Part shown: piece after piece, positions 1 through 11,525 of the stretch
Layout of the letters: every line of letters begins with the position of its first letter
How positions within the stretch are numbered: the stretch's first letter is position 1
Assembly: GCA_033030425.1 (NCBI GenBank)
Contig: JAUFSD010000020.1
Location: 744,001 to 808,000, forward strand
Source of the DNA: Verpa conica
Taxonomy: Eukaryota; Ascomycota; Pezizomycetes; Pezizales; Morchellaceae
Direction of reading: 5' to 3'
Length of the DNA stretch: 64,000 nt
Position numbers and translations under genes: made by a program
The notes under the pieces: model-generated
Database searches by the model: none
What the model was told of the DNA's origin: nothing
The model's input: the letters and a program-made list of their open reading frames with translations, nothing else

Positions 1-159
1 GTGTACGGTACCACCAATACATGGATCAGTTTTAGGCGGCATATAGGAATATACATGTATAATTAGCATTATTCTACGAATAAAACTTTTAATAATTGAA
101 TGATGAGCTAAATTTTAGCCGAAACCGCTGGGCGCATAGAATATCACTCGGGATTCTTG

Positions 160-264
160 TCAGCTAAGTGGTTGAATGAATGAATGAATGAATGAATTGA
201 TTATAGGTACATGTAGCCCTGAGGCTATGGTACTCGAACTACACACTCATCAGCTAAGTGGTTG
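160..264 (-). mobile_element. Truncated (ATTC)n-tailed retroposon R1 with 15-bp target duplication
   Basis: A perfect 15-bp direct repeat (TCAGCTAAGTGGTTG) lies at 160-174 and 250-264. Between them sit about 75 bp that start with a GAAT microsatellite and continue with the diagnostic core (ACATGTAGCCCTGAGGCTATGG), the same order seen at 3786-4085, 25108-25319 and 53907-53937. The layout (variable 5' truncation, simple-sequence 3' tail, direct flanking repeats) is that expected of target-primed reverse transcription. The element reads 5' to 3' on the minus strand. No coding capacity remains. Confidence 0.8.
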
Positions 265-2008
265 TAAATAACGAGACGGAGAGAGCTAAAGGGGCTGGTT
301 CCCAAACCGTCCCACGATCCCTATATTGGAACGGGGGTATTCCCTAAGATAAGTCTAGACAATTCAATCAGCAAACACATCTGGATACAGGCTATGTGCG
401 ATACAAAGTATTAGCTGAAAAAACCGTAATAAGAGGGTTTAATGTTAAGCAGCCGGACTCCAGAGAGCATAGGATAAGTTGCTCATATTAAGATAGGGGC
501 GTTGTATAAGATAAGATAATGATTCGTCAAGTGATTTTTTCTGAGAACCAGTATTTAGTTCACAGTACATAGAGCTTAGACTACTTTCTACCCCCTTACA
601 GAATCGACGAGGTTTTGGGTCTTGCTACTCGTAATGTTGTTAAGGGTGTCTTCCTGAACCCTTGCCCGTCTCCTTTTCGAACGTTCGGCCGGGACATTCC
701 TGGCGCTTGCCCGTTCTTGGAACGCGGTCGCAAGATGTGCTCCAAGCCCCATGACACTACACACATGGTGTCCTGTAGCACTCTCGGCAACAGCTCCGGG
801 GCTCTTTAACCTCTTGGATTAAATTAGATGTCTTGATTTGGGGGAATTTCTGTATACCAGGAGTGATGGTGGTCAACCATCGTATAATTGCGGATTGGGT
901 TGTCAGGTTGGGGTTGTGAATGAGGCTCAAAGCTGAAGTCGGTGTTACTGCTTACGTAATCAAGACTAGAGCCTCAATGGTAACCCCGCCCTTTTGCCGA
1001 TTGTTTTTCACACTTGATTCAGACTCCTACCGACTCGAAGCTGTACCGGATGGTAATCTTCCATTTATATAAATTTCCACCCAGATAATCTATTGTATAT
1101 GAATCCTTATAAATGAACCTGCAATGTAGGGATTGTCTTGGCAACAGGGTTAGGTTTCTTATATGTAGATTGTTGGTGCATACTTGAAGAACCGTATCCC
1201 AGTGACGGGGCAGTAACCAAGGAATTTCTGTAGTACAAACAGCTTGAGACAAAAGAACAGAAGGGTGATGTGAAAGGGAGAAAAGAAGGTAAAGGACACA
1301 TGGTCTTATTTTATTCTAGGTTTCATTGTGAGTTTCATTGAATCGAATACTGTCGGAGAAGGGTAAAGTGATATATTTGAAGCCACTGTGGGTATCATGA
1401 TAAATCATGAAGAGAAGATATAGCAGAGACTTTGATTTAGTCTCCTAGTTGAATACCTAGATGGTTAGGGGGTCTTTAAGATTATGGATACCTATCGAGA
1501 GGGGATTGCATATGGAGGCGAAGACTTTAAGAGAGAATAGTGTTGAGATTGATAGCCTGAGAGTTCATTTTTTTAGGTAGCCTTAGTGAAAGTTTCTGGT
1601 TTTTGCTGATGTGCGATGCCCTCTTTGAAAGTTAAACTATCCTAGATACGGTGTATTAACATGTTGGTTGTTGACTGTTGACTGTATTGCTGACTGTTCT
1701 GAGATACTCGGAAAGCACGATAATTGGTAAATAAGAGGAATATGGCGATCAAGCTCAGAAACAAGGTAAATGTTTCCTTTGGCAGCAGGACTGGTGGTCG
1801 TGCAACCATCATAACTCTGGTGCTATATAATAAGGATTTCTTGCACGTCACATTTTCTTACTACAGTCTGCATATGGCATTTGGGTGGATAGTGTGTGAG
1901 TGTTCACCTCCCCGCTCTATTTAACGTATATATACCCTCCTGAACCGTTCTTTACACTCCCGGGCCCTTCTCCGGAAACCTCTCCCAGACATCTGACTCT
2001 CTCACACC
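265..2008. other. Intergenic, no gene recognised
   Basis: Only short overlapping frames on both strands, none with recognisable motifs or plausible exon structure. A lone TTTTTGCTGATG motif near 1602-1613 matches the terminal inverted repeat of the elements at 12638 and 14311 and may be a solo end. A TATA-like TATATATA tract and a pyrimidine-rich stretch at about 1925-2000 precede the gene starting at 2009 and look like its promoter. Confidence 0.5.
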
Positions 2009-2537
2009 ATGTCCAAGTCCGACAACGCCAACACCCCCCGCATCGACCGCTCCTCTACCATCACCATCACCAACAACCTCGCTGTCCCCCTCACGCTTAC
2101 CAGCTCCTCTAATGACTACGGCCAATGGTCAGTTGGTCAACCACCCGTGCGTACGATCCCACCCTATACCTCTAGCGGCGACATAATCCTTCTCGATACC
2201 TTCGGTATGTCCGCTACGGCCCCTGTAACACGGCATTAACTGTTATTTTCTAGGGCCTCACGGATCCCAAGGGTCGCTCGAGTACCAGCTGGGTACCGAG
2301 GACGCTTCTATTAAAATTAGCTTTTCATCTCCACTGGCCGCAAAGAATACGGGGTGTTGGAGTCTGCAGGCACCTCCAGGGGTGGTCTTGGAGACTCCGG
2401 AGTTCAACACACCGGGCGCTCTGAGAGGTGTGTTGAATCCTCGGTATACCGTAATGGTACGTTTTTGCTGACAGTTTAGCGGTTTTTACGGTGTCTTCTA
2501 GTCGGAATACACCTGGGCCATTGCTGGATGGGGGTAA
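2009..2537 (+). CDS. Small beta-sandwich protein, ET79/aegerolysin-like (tentative)
   Basis: A three-exon model: 2009-2204, 2254-2456 and 2502-2537, about 144 residues. Intron 1 starts GTATGT and ends TTCTAG; intron 2 starts GTACGT and ends TTCTAG. Both junctions keep the frame and the last exon ends in TAA. The start is the ATG after a TATA-like and CT-rich upstream region. The protein has no signal peptide or membrane segment. It is rich in alternating beta-type segments: an N-terminal ITITNN strand, then SSSNDYGQWSVG and TIPPYTSSG, a LEYQLG strand, an IKISFSSPL strand and a C-terminal YTWAIAGWG. This pattern recalls the small fungal and Bacillus aegerolysin or ET79-like family, some of which bind membranes; the assignment is from memory of motif style and is not secure. 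Exon structure is well supported; function is not. No lesion is visible. Confidence 0.6.
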
Positions 2538-3772
2538 TAGGTCGGGGAAGTGCTGAAGAGGATGCATTCAATTGATGTAGCTAGCAGAGTGGGTACATGC
2601 ATTTAGCTAAATACTGTATCGAATATCTGGTAGTAACTGCGGTCCTGGTGGATGGCTCAACACAGTTAGCTGTTGAATGAGTAGTGAGTGGTTCGGGATT
2701 TATCAGTGGGTAATGAATTCTTGCACCTGTTTCGCTGCTCTGATTTGTGTTCTGTTGGGGTTTGACCGTTCTGTGCTGGCGGTCGGCTTTGCTCGTTGAG
2801 AATATGGTAGTGTTTACGGAGTGCTGAACCTGCCGAAACCACACTCAAAACCAAGTAGGAGAATCCCTATATTCGTTATAGCATTCTAAAGGAGTTTATT
2901 TCTTTTTATTCACAGTTCCATAATCATCTTTTCCTCATATATGGTGAGTAATCAATCCCTTGTTCTCCCGCGAGATACTAGGGTTAGGGTTTCCCGATCT
3001 CCAGAATCTGATGTAACGGAGATTTCTACCTAATTCTTTACACGATTAGCAGCCTTTGTATACGGCTTGAAATGTGGTGATTGGGAGCTACTGTTTGTCT
3101 GGGTACAGTTGATCATGGTGGTAAATTGTCCCATTCTGCAATAGGCACCCCATACAATCTATATATCGACCCCTACGTATTATATAGAATTCCTATGTCT
3201 ATTTTGAGTTTTACCATGCTTTCATGTTCACCGTAATATCATGAGTAACTCTGATTGTTTGTCCACATTACTCCCCAGGGTTAGGGTTATATTTACCATC
3301 TTCTCTTGTTTTCCTCAATAATTACATGAGCCCTTGGGCTATGGTAACTAGAATTGAGTATGAATAAACTAAAGATTGAATTGTGATATGTGGAGCCCTG
3401 AGGCTAAGATACTCGACCAGTGCGGATTGAATACCCATAGTGTAATCTTTCCACACTCAGATTTGGCACGCCCGGGCTCCACAGAACCGACTGGATATCT
3501 ATAATGTAATTTATGTCCGTAACAGTTTGAAGGGTCTCACTTTAAGTTGAAATAAATATTTGACCTAATTCTTGTACCGCACTTCCGGAGCAACAGTGAC
3601 ATATAACAACCACAGGTGGGACATTCTAACTATCATAGTAGCAGAGCATAGTTATATATTCTTCGACTAGTATATAAATCTCGATAACGGACACCTGCCC
3701 GTCTACGCGTGCGTTTCCTTATCCATATCCTCATACAACGCTTGGGCCCAAATATTCAACAAGCTCTCAATC
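2538..3772. other. Intergenic with telomere-like motifs
   Basis: No gene recognised. TTAGGGTT octamers occur at 2984-2991 and 3281-3288. A divergent piece of the R1 retroposon tail is at about 3325-3420. The stretch 3703-3772 holds the displaced 3' end of the gene at 4079-4687 (see separate entry). Confidence 0.5.
3325..3420 (-). repeat. Divergent R1 retroposon 3'-end fragments
   Basis: Two short matches to the R1 core, GAGCCCTTGGGCTATGGTA near 3328-3346 and GAGCCCTGAGGCTAAGATAC near 3393-3412, lie head to tail. No target duplication could be made out, so these are either old or partial copies. Confidence 0.4.
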
Positions 3773-3785
3773 GTCGGTGCTTGTG
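3703..3785 (-). pseudogene. Displaced C-terminal coding end of the LRAT-like gene
   Basis: On the minus strand the frame entering at the 13-bp repeat (3773-3785) reads APTIESLLNIWAQ and runs to a TAG at 3703-3705. It is in the same frame as the gene at 4079-4687 once the retroposon and one copy of the 13-bp repeat are left out. It therefore represents the former last 20 or so codons of that gene, now cut off by the insertion. Confidence 0.7.
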
Positions 3786-4098
3786 AAAGGAAAAGCAGAG
3801 CAAGAAGAGCAGAAAGAGGAGAAGTTAGGGCAGAGGAGATAGAAGACCGAGAACGGGAAGAGGAGTGGGGATGGGGTGATATGTGGGAAGAAGCATCGAG
3901 CAGCATACAAGGAGGACTTGGAGACGCAGAGGGAGAGTAGAAATGAGGAGACAAGGGCGTTACATTTTGTTTTATTTTTATTTCATTTTTGTTTTATTTA
4001 ATCTTTATTTTATTGTGGATTTTAGTGCGGGTACCATAACCTAAGGGTTGCATGTACTTAAATGATAAATTCATTCATTCATTCAGTCGGTGCTTGTG
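3773..4098 (+). mobile_element. R1 retroposon, 300 bp, with 13-bp target duplication
   Basis: Element at 3786-4085 flanked by GTCGGTGCTTGTG at 3773-3785 and 4086-4098, a perfect 13-bp duplication. It reads 5' to 3' on the plus strand: purine-rich head, conserved GAGAGTAGAAATGAGGAGAC block, T/A-rich stretch, the core GGGTACCATAACCTAAGGGTT, then TTCATTCATTCATTCA tail. It is the longest R1 copy in the window and matches the minus-strand copy at 25108-25319 along its whole 3' 200 bp. No A or B box is evident, so a 5'-truncated LINE is as likely as a SINE. Confidence 0.85.
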
Positions 4099-4687
4099 CC
4101 TTCTCTAATGCGCTATTCACTTCAACTGTCTGAATACCGAGGCTTTCCAAGCTCTTGATCTCTGGCTCTGTATGCAGCCCATCAATTGCCGCCTCTTCCG
4201 CGGTATCGTCTCCGCCGCGGCCATTGTCAAGGATAGATTTAAACAGCGCTTTAACAAAGTGCTGACAGTTGTTGGTGAGGAGGTTGTAACTGTTATTCTT
4301 TGCGATAATGGCAGCGGCTATATTCACTAGTTAGAATGCGACTAGGAAGGTAAGACAGAAGAGAGGGTTCGGAAGAGCGGGGAGTGTTACACATTGCCTC
4401 GATCTCATCATCTTCAAGGCATGTATAGTACCCAAGCGGATCAAACTCCCACAATGCAGCGAGCTTTCGTGTAAGAGCCCCTTGCTTTGTAACAACGAGA
4501 TCCATGCGGTACTTGATGAAGCCGATACATGTTGCTTTAATCTCGAAGAGCACCTCGGCGGGGTCATTGAGCTTATTGTGTTAGTGGCACTGTGACAAGG
4601 TTGGAGGAAGACAGTAGCATACAGCAAGGGCCCACGCTCATCACCGAGTTTCCGAGCGAGGGTGCGGATTTTGCGACTAGGGGCCAT
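4079..4687 (-). CDS. LRAT/NlpC-P60-like protein, C terminus replaced by retroposon tail
   Basis: A three-exon model on the minus strand: 4687-4613, 4571-4391 and 4326-4079, about 167 residues. The second intron starts GTAACA and ends CTAACTAG; the first (41 nt, GTCTTC to AATAAG, with CACTAAC near its end) is the only choice that keeps the frame and is less certain. Near the C terminus is LLTNNCQHFVKALF, the typical Asn-Cys-x-His-Phe block of the lecithin:retinol acyltransferase / NlpC-P60 fold, whose Cys is the nucleophile. I see no clear N-terminal catalytic His, so the 5' end may be incomplete. Exon 3 now stops at a TGA made by the GAATGA tail of the retroposon at 3786-4085; the former end survives at 3703-3785. 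Loss of about 20 C-terminal residues leaves the NCQHF block intact, so the protein could still work. Confidence 0.6.
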
Positions 4688-7600
4688 CGTAATAGTTTCT
4701 ATGGGGGGATTCTTATGAGGTTCGTACAAGAGGAGGTGGTTAAATTGAGGTGATATGGGTGGCTGACAGGGACGGAGGGGGGCTTTTATATATGAATGAG
4801 GTGTAGACCCATTGTGGGAGTCTAGATCAAAGTGGTATCATTGACATCAACTGATTGTACCGGTTTTAAGATATGCCAATGCCGGAAACGTCCCTATCTC
4901 CGAGAACTCGCTTGATACGCCTTTGATCGCAGAGGTACATGTAGTAATGTTGATTGGGATCAGCTGTATTACGTATATCAAAGAAATCGGCATTATAATT
5001 GCTTTAACGTAGCTTAACTGTAACTTAATTCAAATTTGGACACTTGAATTAAAACTCTATTCTGTAGGCACAGTCCCATTTAATCGCATGAGTTCTTTAT
5101 TTTCTTTTCAAATATCCCCCACGGTCATGCACGACGATTAATGATTCCCGCAGTACATACCAAAACAGGGTACTGGTATTGTTGGGGATAAAAAAACCGC
5201 CTACCCATGGCAGCCCAATTGAAACCCTAAATAGGTACTACAAAAACAACTGATAAGAACAGAAGACTGAGCCACAGGGAGAATAGAGTGTTCATTTACG
5301 TTCTATTAATTCATATGGTGGGGGGAGGCAATATGTTGATGTGGTGCTCCTGGTTGTCATATGGGTGGGGTTTTTTTTATGTCCCCCGACAATCCAGACC
5401 TTAATGGTTCTGTCACGTATTCCGATGGCTTAAGTATATCTGCTATAGCCTCCGGTAGAATTATTGCGAAAATAGAGTTAGCGTGCAAGGTTTTTGTTGG
5501 AATGAGTGACACTCTGTGAAGTTAAGTGTGGCGAATGTGGGGTGTGGCAACACCGGAGGAATAGAAGCCCGGATGGTCCGGCAGGGTAACCAAGCGGGGG
5601 AATAGTATAACCGACGGAAGGAAATTCTATCCGGGGATCGGAAGAATTGTGTGGTAACGGATTGGCTTTTACTTTGTATTGGGATTACGGAGTGTTTTCT
5701 ATGTTAGCGGATTTATAACTATATAAGCAGGCTTCTCCTGCGTCTTTCTTTAGGTATCAATCAAGTTTGTTCTTTAGTTTATATCTATCTTTATCATACA
5801 CTTAGTTTATTGTTTTTTAGTTTTGTGGTCAGTGCCTACTACTAGAATCTTCATTGAGAACATCAAATCCAACCAGACCCCTGAGTCCTGAGTGGCGCGT
5901 TTTTGCGTCAACTCTACCAGAGACCACACTACTTCTACAAGTATTTATCTGTTCTACGATATCCATATACAAGACTATGGCAATAAGTAACCGAGCGGGC
6001 ATGCGTCTACCTGAGCAGCCGGGAGTGATCTTGATTCACCACCAAACATCAGAAGAAAAAATTAGCAAAATGCTCCCACAGCCCAATACTAGTGTATCTT
6101 TTAATAAACAAAAGAAGGAAGGAAAGTAATACAGTATAATATAAGAGTATCTAAAATATACCAGAGTGAAAATGGCGGAATTTCTACCTACTATTACCAT
6201 TAACTCATAAGTACGTGTCTTTTCTTCAATACAGTTAAGTGACTTGGTTACTGAGGTATTGCCACTGTGCCGGCTGTGGCCAAAGATCTGCATGTCTTAC
6301 TAGATTATTAGAATCACAACTACACTTTCTTTTGGCTGTTACAGCGAATGGTAAAAAAGATCGAGAAACGCGAGACATGAGAATCAGCGTTCCTATTCGT
6401 TCTTTAGGTTTTTTGGCAAAAATTCTAGTGGTAGGATTGGCCACAATACCCTGGTAGCAGACCCTGATCTCTCGATCTTTTTTGCCGTACGCTGTAGAAC
6501 ACTGCTGTACCCTGCATGCGGACCCCTACTATTCAGTCACTTATTGTCAGACCCTTGTAAATGACTCTAAGCCTCGTGCTATCATCGGTAGCGTCATATT
6601 AATAGTAGAGGAATGAGGGGTTTATAAAGCTGCAAACTCGTTAATCAATTTTCACCTTAGCTGTACTGAGGCACTTTGAATGTAGTGCATGTTCGGACAG
6701 GCCGAGCTGTAGAATGTACCGGTTTGATGCGAGGTGCATGAACCTTGTTCCTAGCATCCGGCGATCCTTTCTGGTACGTATTAAAATTAGGTATAGCCAA
6801 CCCGGAACGCCATGTGGGTGATAGTTCTTAGGCCCCATTTTTTATATCATTTTTACTCACCTAAAGATATTGAAATAATACGTCTACTGGATATCTAGTT
6901 GGTCAATAGTGTTGAACACAATAAAGTAATTGTATATACAACACGTTAGTTAATACAATTACTACTGGTAAGATCTTTTGACAAAATCGAAATATTCAGC
7001 GTCACAGTGGCGTGCTCTGTCGAACATCTTAAACCGCAGATCAGCGCACCAAGATCGATTAGGTGCGGGTGTGGGCCGCATATTAAAAAGAAACTCTACA
7101 CTTCTTGTTTCTTGGCGAGGTTTAAGACTTTCACTTTCCTGTATATACAATCTAATCCCAAGCCTATTACAGAATGGAAATAAGCGAGAAACCTCTCCCG
7201 ACTTAAGCGATATATGCAAAGGCTTGCAGAAAACCTTTTACCTCTTTGTGTCTAGTTTACTCAAAGAATATTCTATGATAGGCTGAAAATAATTCTATCT
7301 CACATAATCTATGTAGTAACCGCGATCGTTAGTTATATGTGCTGGTCATACTAAAGTTCCCTCAGTTTGGTACACGCAACAAATTCTACACTATCAAAAA
7401 TATCAGGAGCAACAAATATTTCTTATCTCTATTTATATGAATGCATCCTAATACAATCTTCTGACGCTTTGTAGCTCTAATCCGGTTTTAATATCGGTTG
7501 TAGTGGGGTTTAGTTGTGAGAGTCAGCAGTGTACCGAGCCAAACAGATTCTATTTTCTCACTATTAGCAGCCATAAAGTGATGGCTAGTAGAGATCAGCT

Positions 7601-8713
7601 CTGTACCGCATGAACTAGGAGGCCATAATTGTGCGTGAGAGGTTGAAGTAAAAAGTAGCCGAATATCTAACCCGTCGAAACAGTTCTTACCCCTAGCTGT
7701 GCAAAGAAAAAAACTCTCTCGTGTAGCGAGTGGCAAAGAGCTCATGCTAAAATCATTTTAGTAGAATCTCCCAGTCATATTTTTTTTTGGACTCTTTAGC
7801 GTGATTATGGCCTTTCTTACGATCGGTAGTACCGTATTAACTCGATAAATTGGTCATGCGGGCGTCAACGCCAGCTGTAAACTCGTTTGAGCTTCATCTA
7901 AACCCATCAAATCTAACTCATGATAGTCCTTGCGATCATATTTGATAACAAGTGGTGGCGGCGCCCGCATAACCAATTTATCCAGTCAATACAGTAGGCC
8001 AGCGTTGATGGACAAGGGCGGGGAGGGACAGGGGGCCACGCCTTCGCGATGCCACGCATATTTACTTCGTGACTATCCCGCAGTGCAGTGGAGGAGTTAC
8101 CGTATTAGGAATATACCTAAAGTTTTCCGCTTAACTGAACAGGAGATATCCGGGGTAGGTAGCATTATAATCTGATCTTTGCTGGTGAGAATAGTCCCCT
8201 TGTGAATATTGCAAATGCTAAGCTCTGGTATAATATTGATTTCTAGGGTGCTAAAGCCCCCCTCCCGAAGGAAGAAAGTAATGAAAGGTAATTACAGTCT
8301 AATTTACAGATTTTACAAAGATATGTATCAAAATATAGTGTGAAATTCACATTGTTCGTAGTATGATGTATCTTTCTTCCACGGTTAGGAAGACAACGAT
8401 GATAGTAGAAATACTAGTAGTAATAGGAACAGTAAAAGTGGTGGAAATTTAGTTTGAAGTTACAATCAACCATAAGAATCTCCAGCGCCCCTAATGATAG
8501 CTGAACAACTATAAAGTCCTTTCTCTCACACTTTCAGAGAAATTAGTAATAAGTGGCCATAGGATCCACCAACTCGAGTACATTTAGTATAAATCACTCC
8601 GTGGTGTCGGTAATGTACACTATACTCACTGTGCAATCTGGAGCTCAACTACATCCCACCCCTGATCCTCCGGCGACTCTACAAGACGTAATTTCCCAGG
8701 CGCCGGAATATTC
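4688..8713. other. Long intergenic, mostly uninterpretable
   Basis: No intact gene recognised over 4 kb. A TATA-like ACTATATAAGCAG at about 5718 followed by a CT-rich leader could be a promoter, but no convincing reading frame follows. The frames on both strands between 5.8 and 7.3 kb have no recognisable motif. A possible retroelement relic at 7488-7745 is listed separately. Confidence 0.4.
7488..7745 (-). pseudogene. Possible Ty1/copia RNase H relic
   Basis: The minus-strand frame contains SSCGTELISTSHHFMAANS followed by ESVWLGTLLT. This resembles the copia-type RNase H segment in which an ALSSxEAEY block is followed by an E-x-x-WL-x-x-LL block. Immediately upstream the frame is broken and no reverse transcriptase motif (YxDD) was found nearby. 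If real it is an old, short remnant. The call rests on one motif. Confidence 0.3.
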
Positions 8714-10640
8714 TCATCTGGTGTCGGCCTCTCCACCCAGACCCCTGTAGTGATATCCGCCCATTTCTGCCATCTCAAAAGTCCTGTACGTGGTTGGTGC
8801 GATGGTTATAAACGCCTTTATAACATCCGTCCCCTCAGGTATGATGCCAAGAGGTATCTTCCTGGTCATGGAGAAGTTCCGGTAGTCACCCGGGTCGACA
8901 GTGTCAAAGTCGTTGCGGACGGGGAAGATCTGTGTTACGCTCCAATTAGGCGAGAAGTGAAGGATGACGAGGTTGATATACATCTCGGAAGCGTTTTCGA
9001 AGCGGACTTTGAGGGTTTCCTCACTTGAGTTGAGAGGCTCTGTAACAAGGTGGTATAAGTAATATTTATAGTCAAATGAGTTTGAGTACGTACCCCGGCT
9101 TTCTTGACTTAGCTAAAGGCTCTCACCAGCTGGTGGTTTATCTTCCGAGTAAACCCTTGTAATGTTTTTCTGTGTGTGATATTGTGCGAGCTGGACGGCA
9201 CGCCGGAGGAGGACTTCTATATTCTCAGATTTGGGGATATTCAGGAATGCTTTGCCGGTAGAATCCCGTAGCTCATATCCAGAGGTATCGGAGGCTATCT
9301 GGTAGTCTACAGCCTGCTCGCTGCGTCCAGAGACCAAGGCCAACGGAAAAGTACCGTTGGTATATTTTAGTGTGTCCAGCCCGGAGATTTGGCTAAGTAG
9401 CTTCACCTGTTTCTGCATTGGAGTGTGGTTTTTCAAGAGAACAGCCTGGCAACCAGAAGGCCAGGGAGAAACTACCCCCCAACAATTGAAGCCATCGATA
9501 CCAGCTCCCCGACATCGGTTACGGTAATCCTCTTATAGCAGTTGTTGAGAGTAGTCGTATTGAGGGCGTTCCAGAGGTAGACTGCATACTCAGATCCTAC
9601 AGATACGCTGTGGGCCTTTCCAGCTCGCAGCTGCACAGTAGTCTCTTCTTTTGTTCCCCTGTGAACCGGAATGGATGGTAAATATGGAATCCTGGTGGTC
9701 CCAAAGAATACTCTGTCGACATCGCCGATGAGCACCGGAGTTTGTGTGTCCGCTCCGTCATAAAGGCTATCGTAGATACTCCGATACAGCATCTGATGCG
9801 ATACCGGTGTCGTCACCGAGTTCAGTGACTTCATCAGCCAGTGCGTGAACAAACCCGTCTTACCGCCCCCACCACACATCTCCTGGCCTACACATCGTTC
9901 AATGGCCTGCTCATGTGCTCTCGCCGTCGCGAAGAACTCATATCCCCACGGCTCCAGCAACCATGTTAGTCTCGATCTGTTGTCCCTATTCGACTGTTTG
10001 ATCCAGTTGTCCCGTAGCTCCTTCATCGGGAAATCAGACTTGTCGCTCCGCAGGCCATTGTCTACTTTTCCGGGGCCGCGAGGTGTAGCAGTCTTTTTAT
10101 CGCGGACGGCACCCCCAGCGTGGCAGCTGTCGAGAACTACGGTGAGAATGAGGCCGTTCTTGACTATTTTCCGGAGGATATAGGCTAGCTCGAAGTCGCG
10201 AATATATCGTCCGCCGCAGTTGATATCGGTGGGTGCTAGTGCTTCATCGTAACCGTTTGTTTTCAAATCCGGGATGATCGACTTTGCCCGCGCACCGTGT
10301 CCGGAATATTGAAATTATACAAAATTACCTGCGGGTTTATCGCTGACCTCCTCTAACGCTGCGAGGATATTTTCGTAGGTCGGCCAAGTTTCCTTTGGCT
10401 CAATGGGGTCCCCATCACCCTTGGATATCTCAGTGGCGGTGAGCTTTTGAATGTGCTTTGTTGAATCTAACCCCTGAACATCGACAAGGTATTTTTCGAC
10501 CGTTTCGATGTCATGGACGCAGCCAGAGAGTGGCTTATAGGTGATTGAGGGATTGCTGCCTGGTGTTGGAGCATGTAGCAGTTCACGCCGACTAAAACAG
10601 CCCATTTCTGTGGCTCTCGTGTGTCCGTATCCGTTATAGT
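8714..10640 (-). pseudogene. Caspase-like (peptidase C14) gene, broken
   Basis: On the minus strand the caspase fold can be followed in pieces: a KWAVLVGVNCYM first strand at about 10605-10570, LSGCVHDIETVEKYL at about 10540-10490, the catalytic His in YSGHGAR (codon 10299-10297) and the catalytic Cys in LDSCHAGG (codon 10125-10123). A C-terminal beta-rich region follows, joined across an intron (GTGAGA at 9126 to ACAG at 9040) to a last exon ending at 8714. Three lesions are visible: the first strand lies in another frame from the rest (shift near 10560), a TAA at 10317-10315 sits eight codons before the His motif, and a one-base shift lies at the G6 run near 9475-9480. Either side of each break the homology carries on without gap. 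Family knowledge: fungal C14 proteins act in cell death and often accompany NLR-like genes. Catalytic dyad is preserved but cannot be joined to the N terminus without readthrough. The true start was not resolved. Confidence 0.75.
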
Positions 10641-11521
10641 AGAGACATCGGCTAGAAGAGAGTTACAAGGAATAAGATTATAGTGGTATATGTTGGTTTA
10701 TTGATTCACCTTGCTATCAGGTCACAGCTGATCTACCAAGGTTTATATAACGGTGTTCACGGTGTCAGTGGTAACGGGGGTGCTGTTGTATTCTGGTGAA
10801 ACTCCTGAATAGCCCGGAGAATAGAGAATAAGGACGGTGATGAGATAGAGGATAGCAAGTACACGGAAGCCGCTGCTTAACGCCGGGGGAAAGGGAGTTG
10901 GGGGGAGAAGGGATTTGTGTGGAGGGTAAAAGAGGTAATTGACGTTGCCAACTCTGGTCCGGGAGCTCGTCCCCAAGGTTAGGGTTAAGCGATGCCAATG
11001 GGTCTGAGACAGAGCGCATAAGGGACCACAAGGCCCTGAGACTTACGAGATCACATTCCGTACAACTGCCAAGACCGAAAACCTCGGGCAACCTTGTTCG
11101 AACCCTAACCCAGATAACGCTGGTTAGGGCCGCAACGGCCTATTTGATAGCGGAAGGAACACTGGTCCTTTGGCTTAGGATCTTTCGCCCATCTCGGCCA
11201 TAACAAGGTCCGCCATATTGGCACCCGGCATTGCGGGGCGCGCCTGTTGTTGGGTCCGTTAGTTATAATCTGGGATTGACCCCTGTACCCGGGTGTCATC
11301 TTTTACAACTGAAAAGGGGTTCAAACGCATGCATTGCTTCTTTTTGCAGTTCCTAGAACAGTTTCCCGATCCCGAAAGTACTCGTTCTCGTCAGACGTTT
11401 CCGGATCATGGTAACGGGGTCAGGCAATGCCTCAAGCCGGCTAATAGAGAATAATCATGATAAATTTATTACTTAGAAAAGCGAGCCGAGCCATAAATAA
11501 AAAAAACCCGGAGATATATGT
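10641..11521. other. Intergenic with GC-richer block
   Basis: No gene recognised. Telomere-like octamers lie at 10979-10986 and 11101-11108. The stretch 11100-11310 is clearly GC-richer than its surroundings but shows no conserved motif I can name. Confidence 0.4.
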
Positions 11522-11525
11522 AGTA

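Noticed and set aside
175..250. Simple GAAT microsatellite
   Set aside because: The flanking perfect 15-bp duplication and the shared core show it is a retroposon tail.
2009..2537. Secreted effector
   Set aside because: No N-terminal hydrophobic signal segment in the first exon.
10315..10330. Intron that would remove the TAA in the caspase gene
   Set aside because: A GTAATT donor is present, but any acceptor in range would also delete the YSGHG motif.
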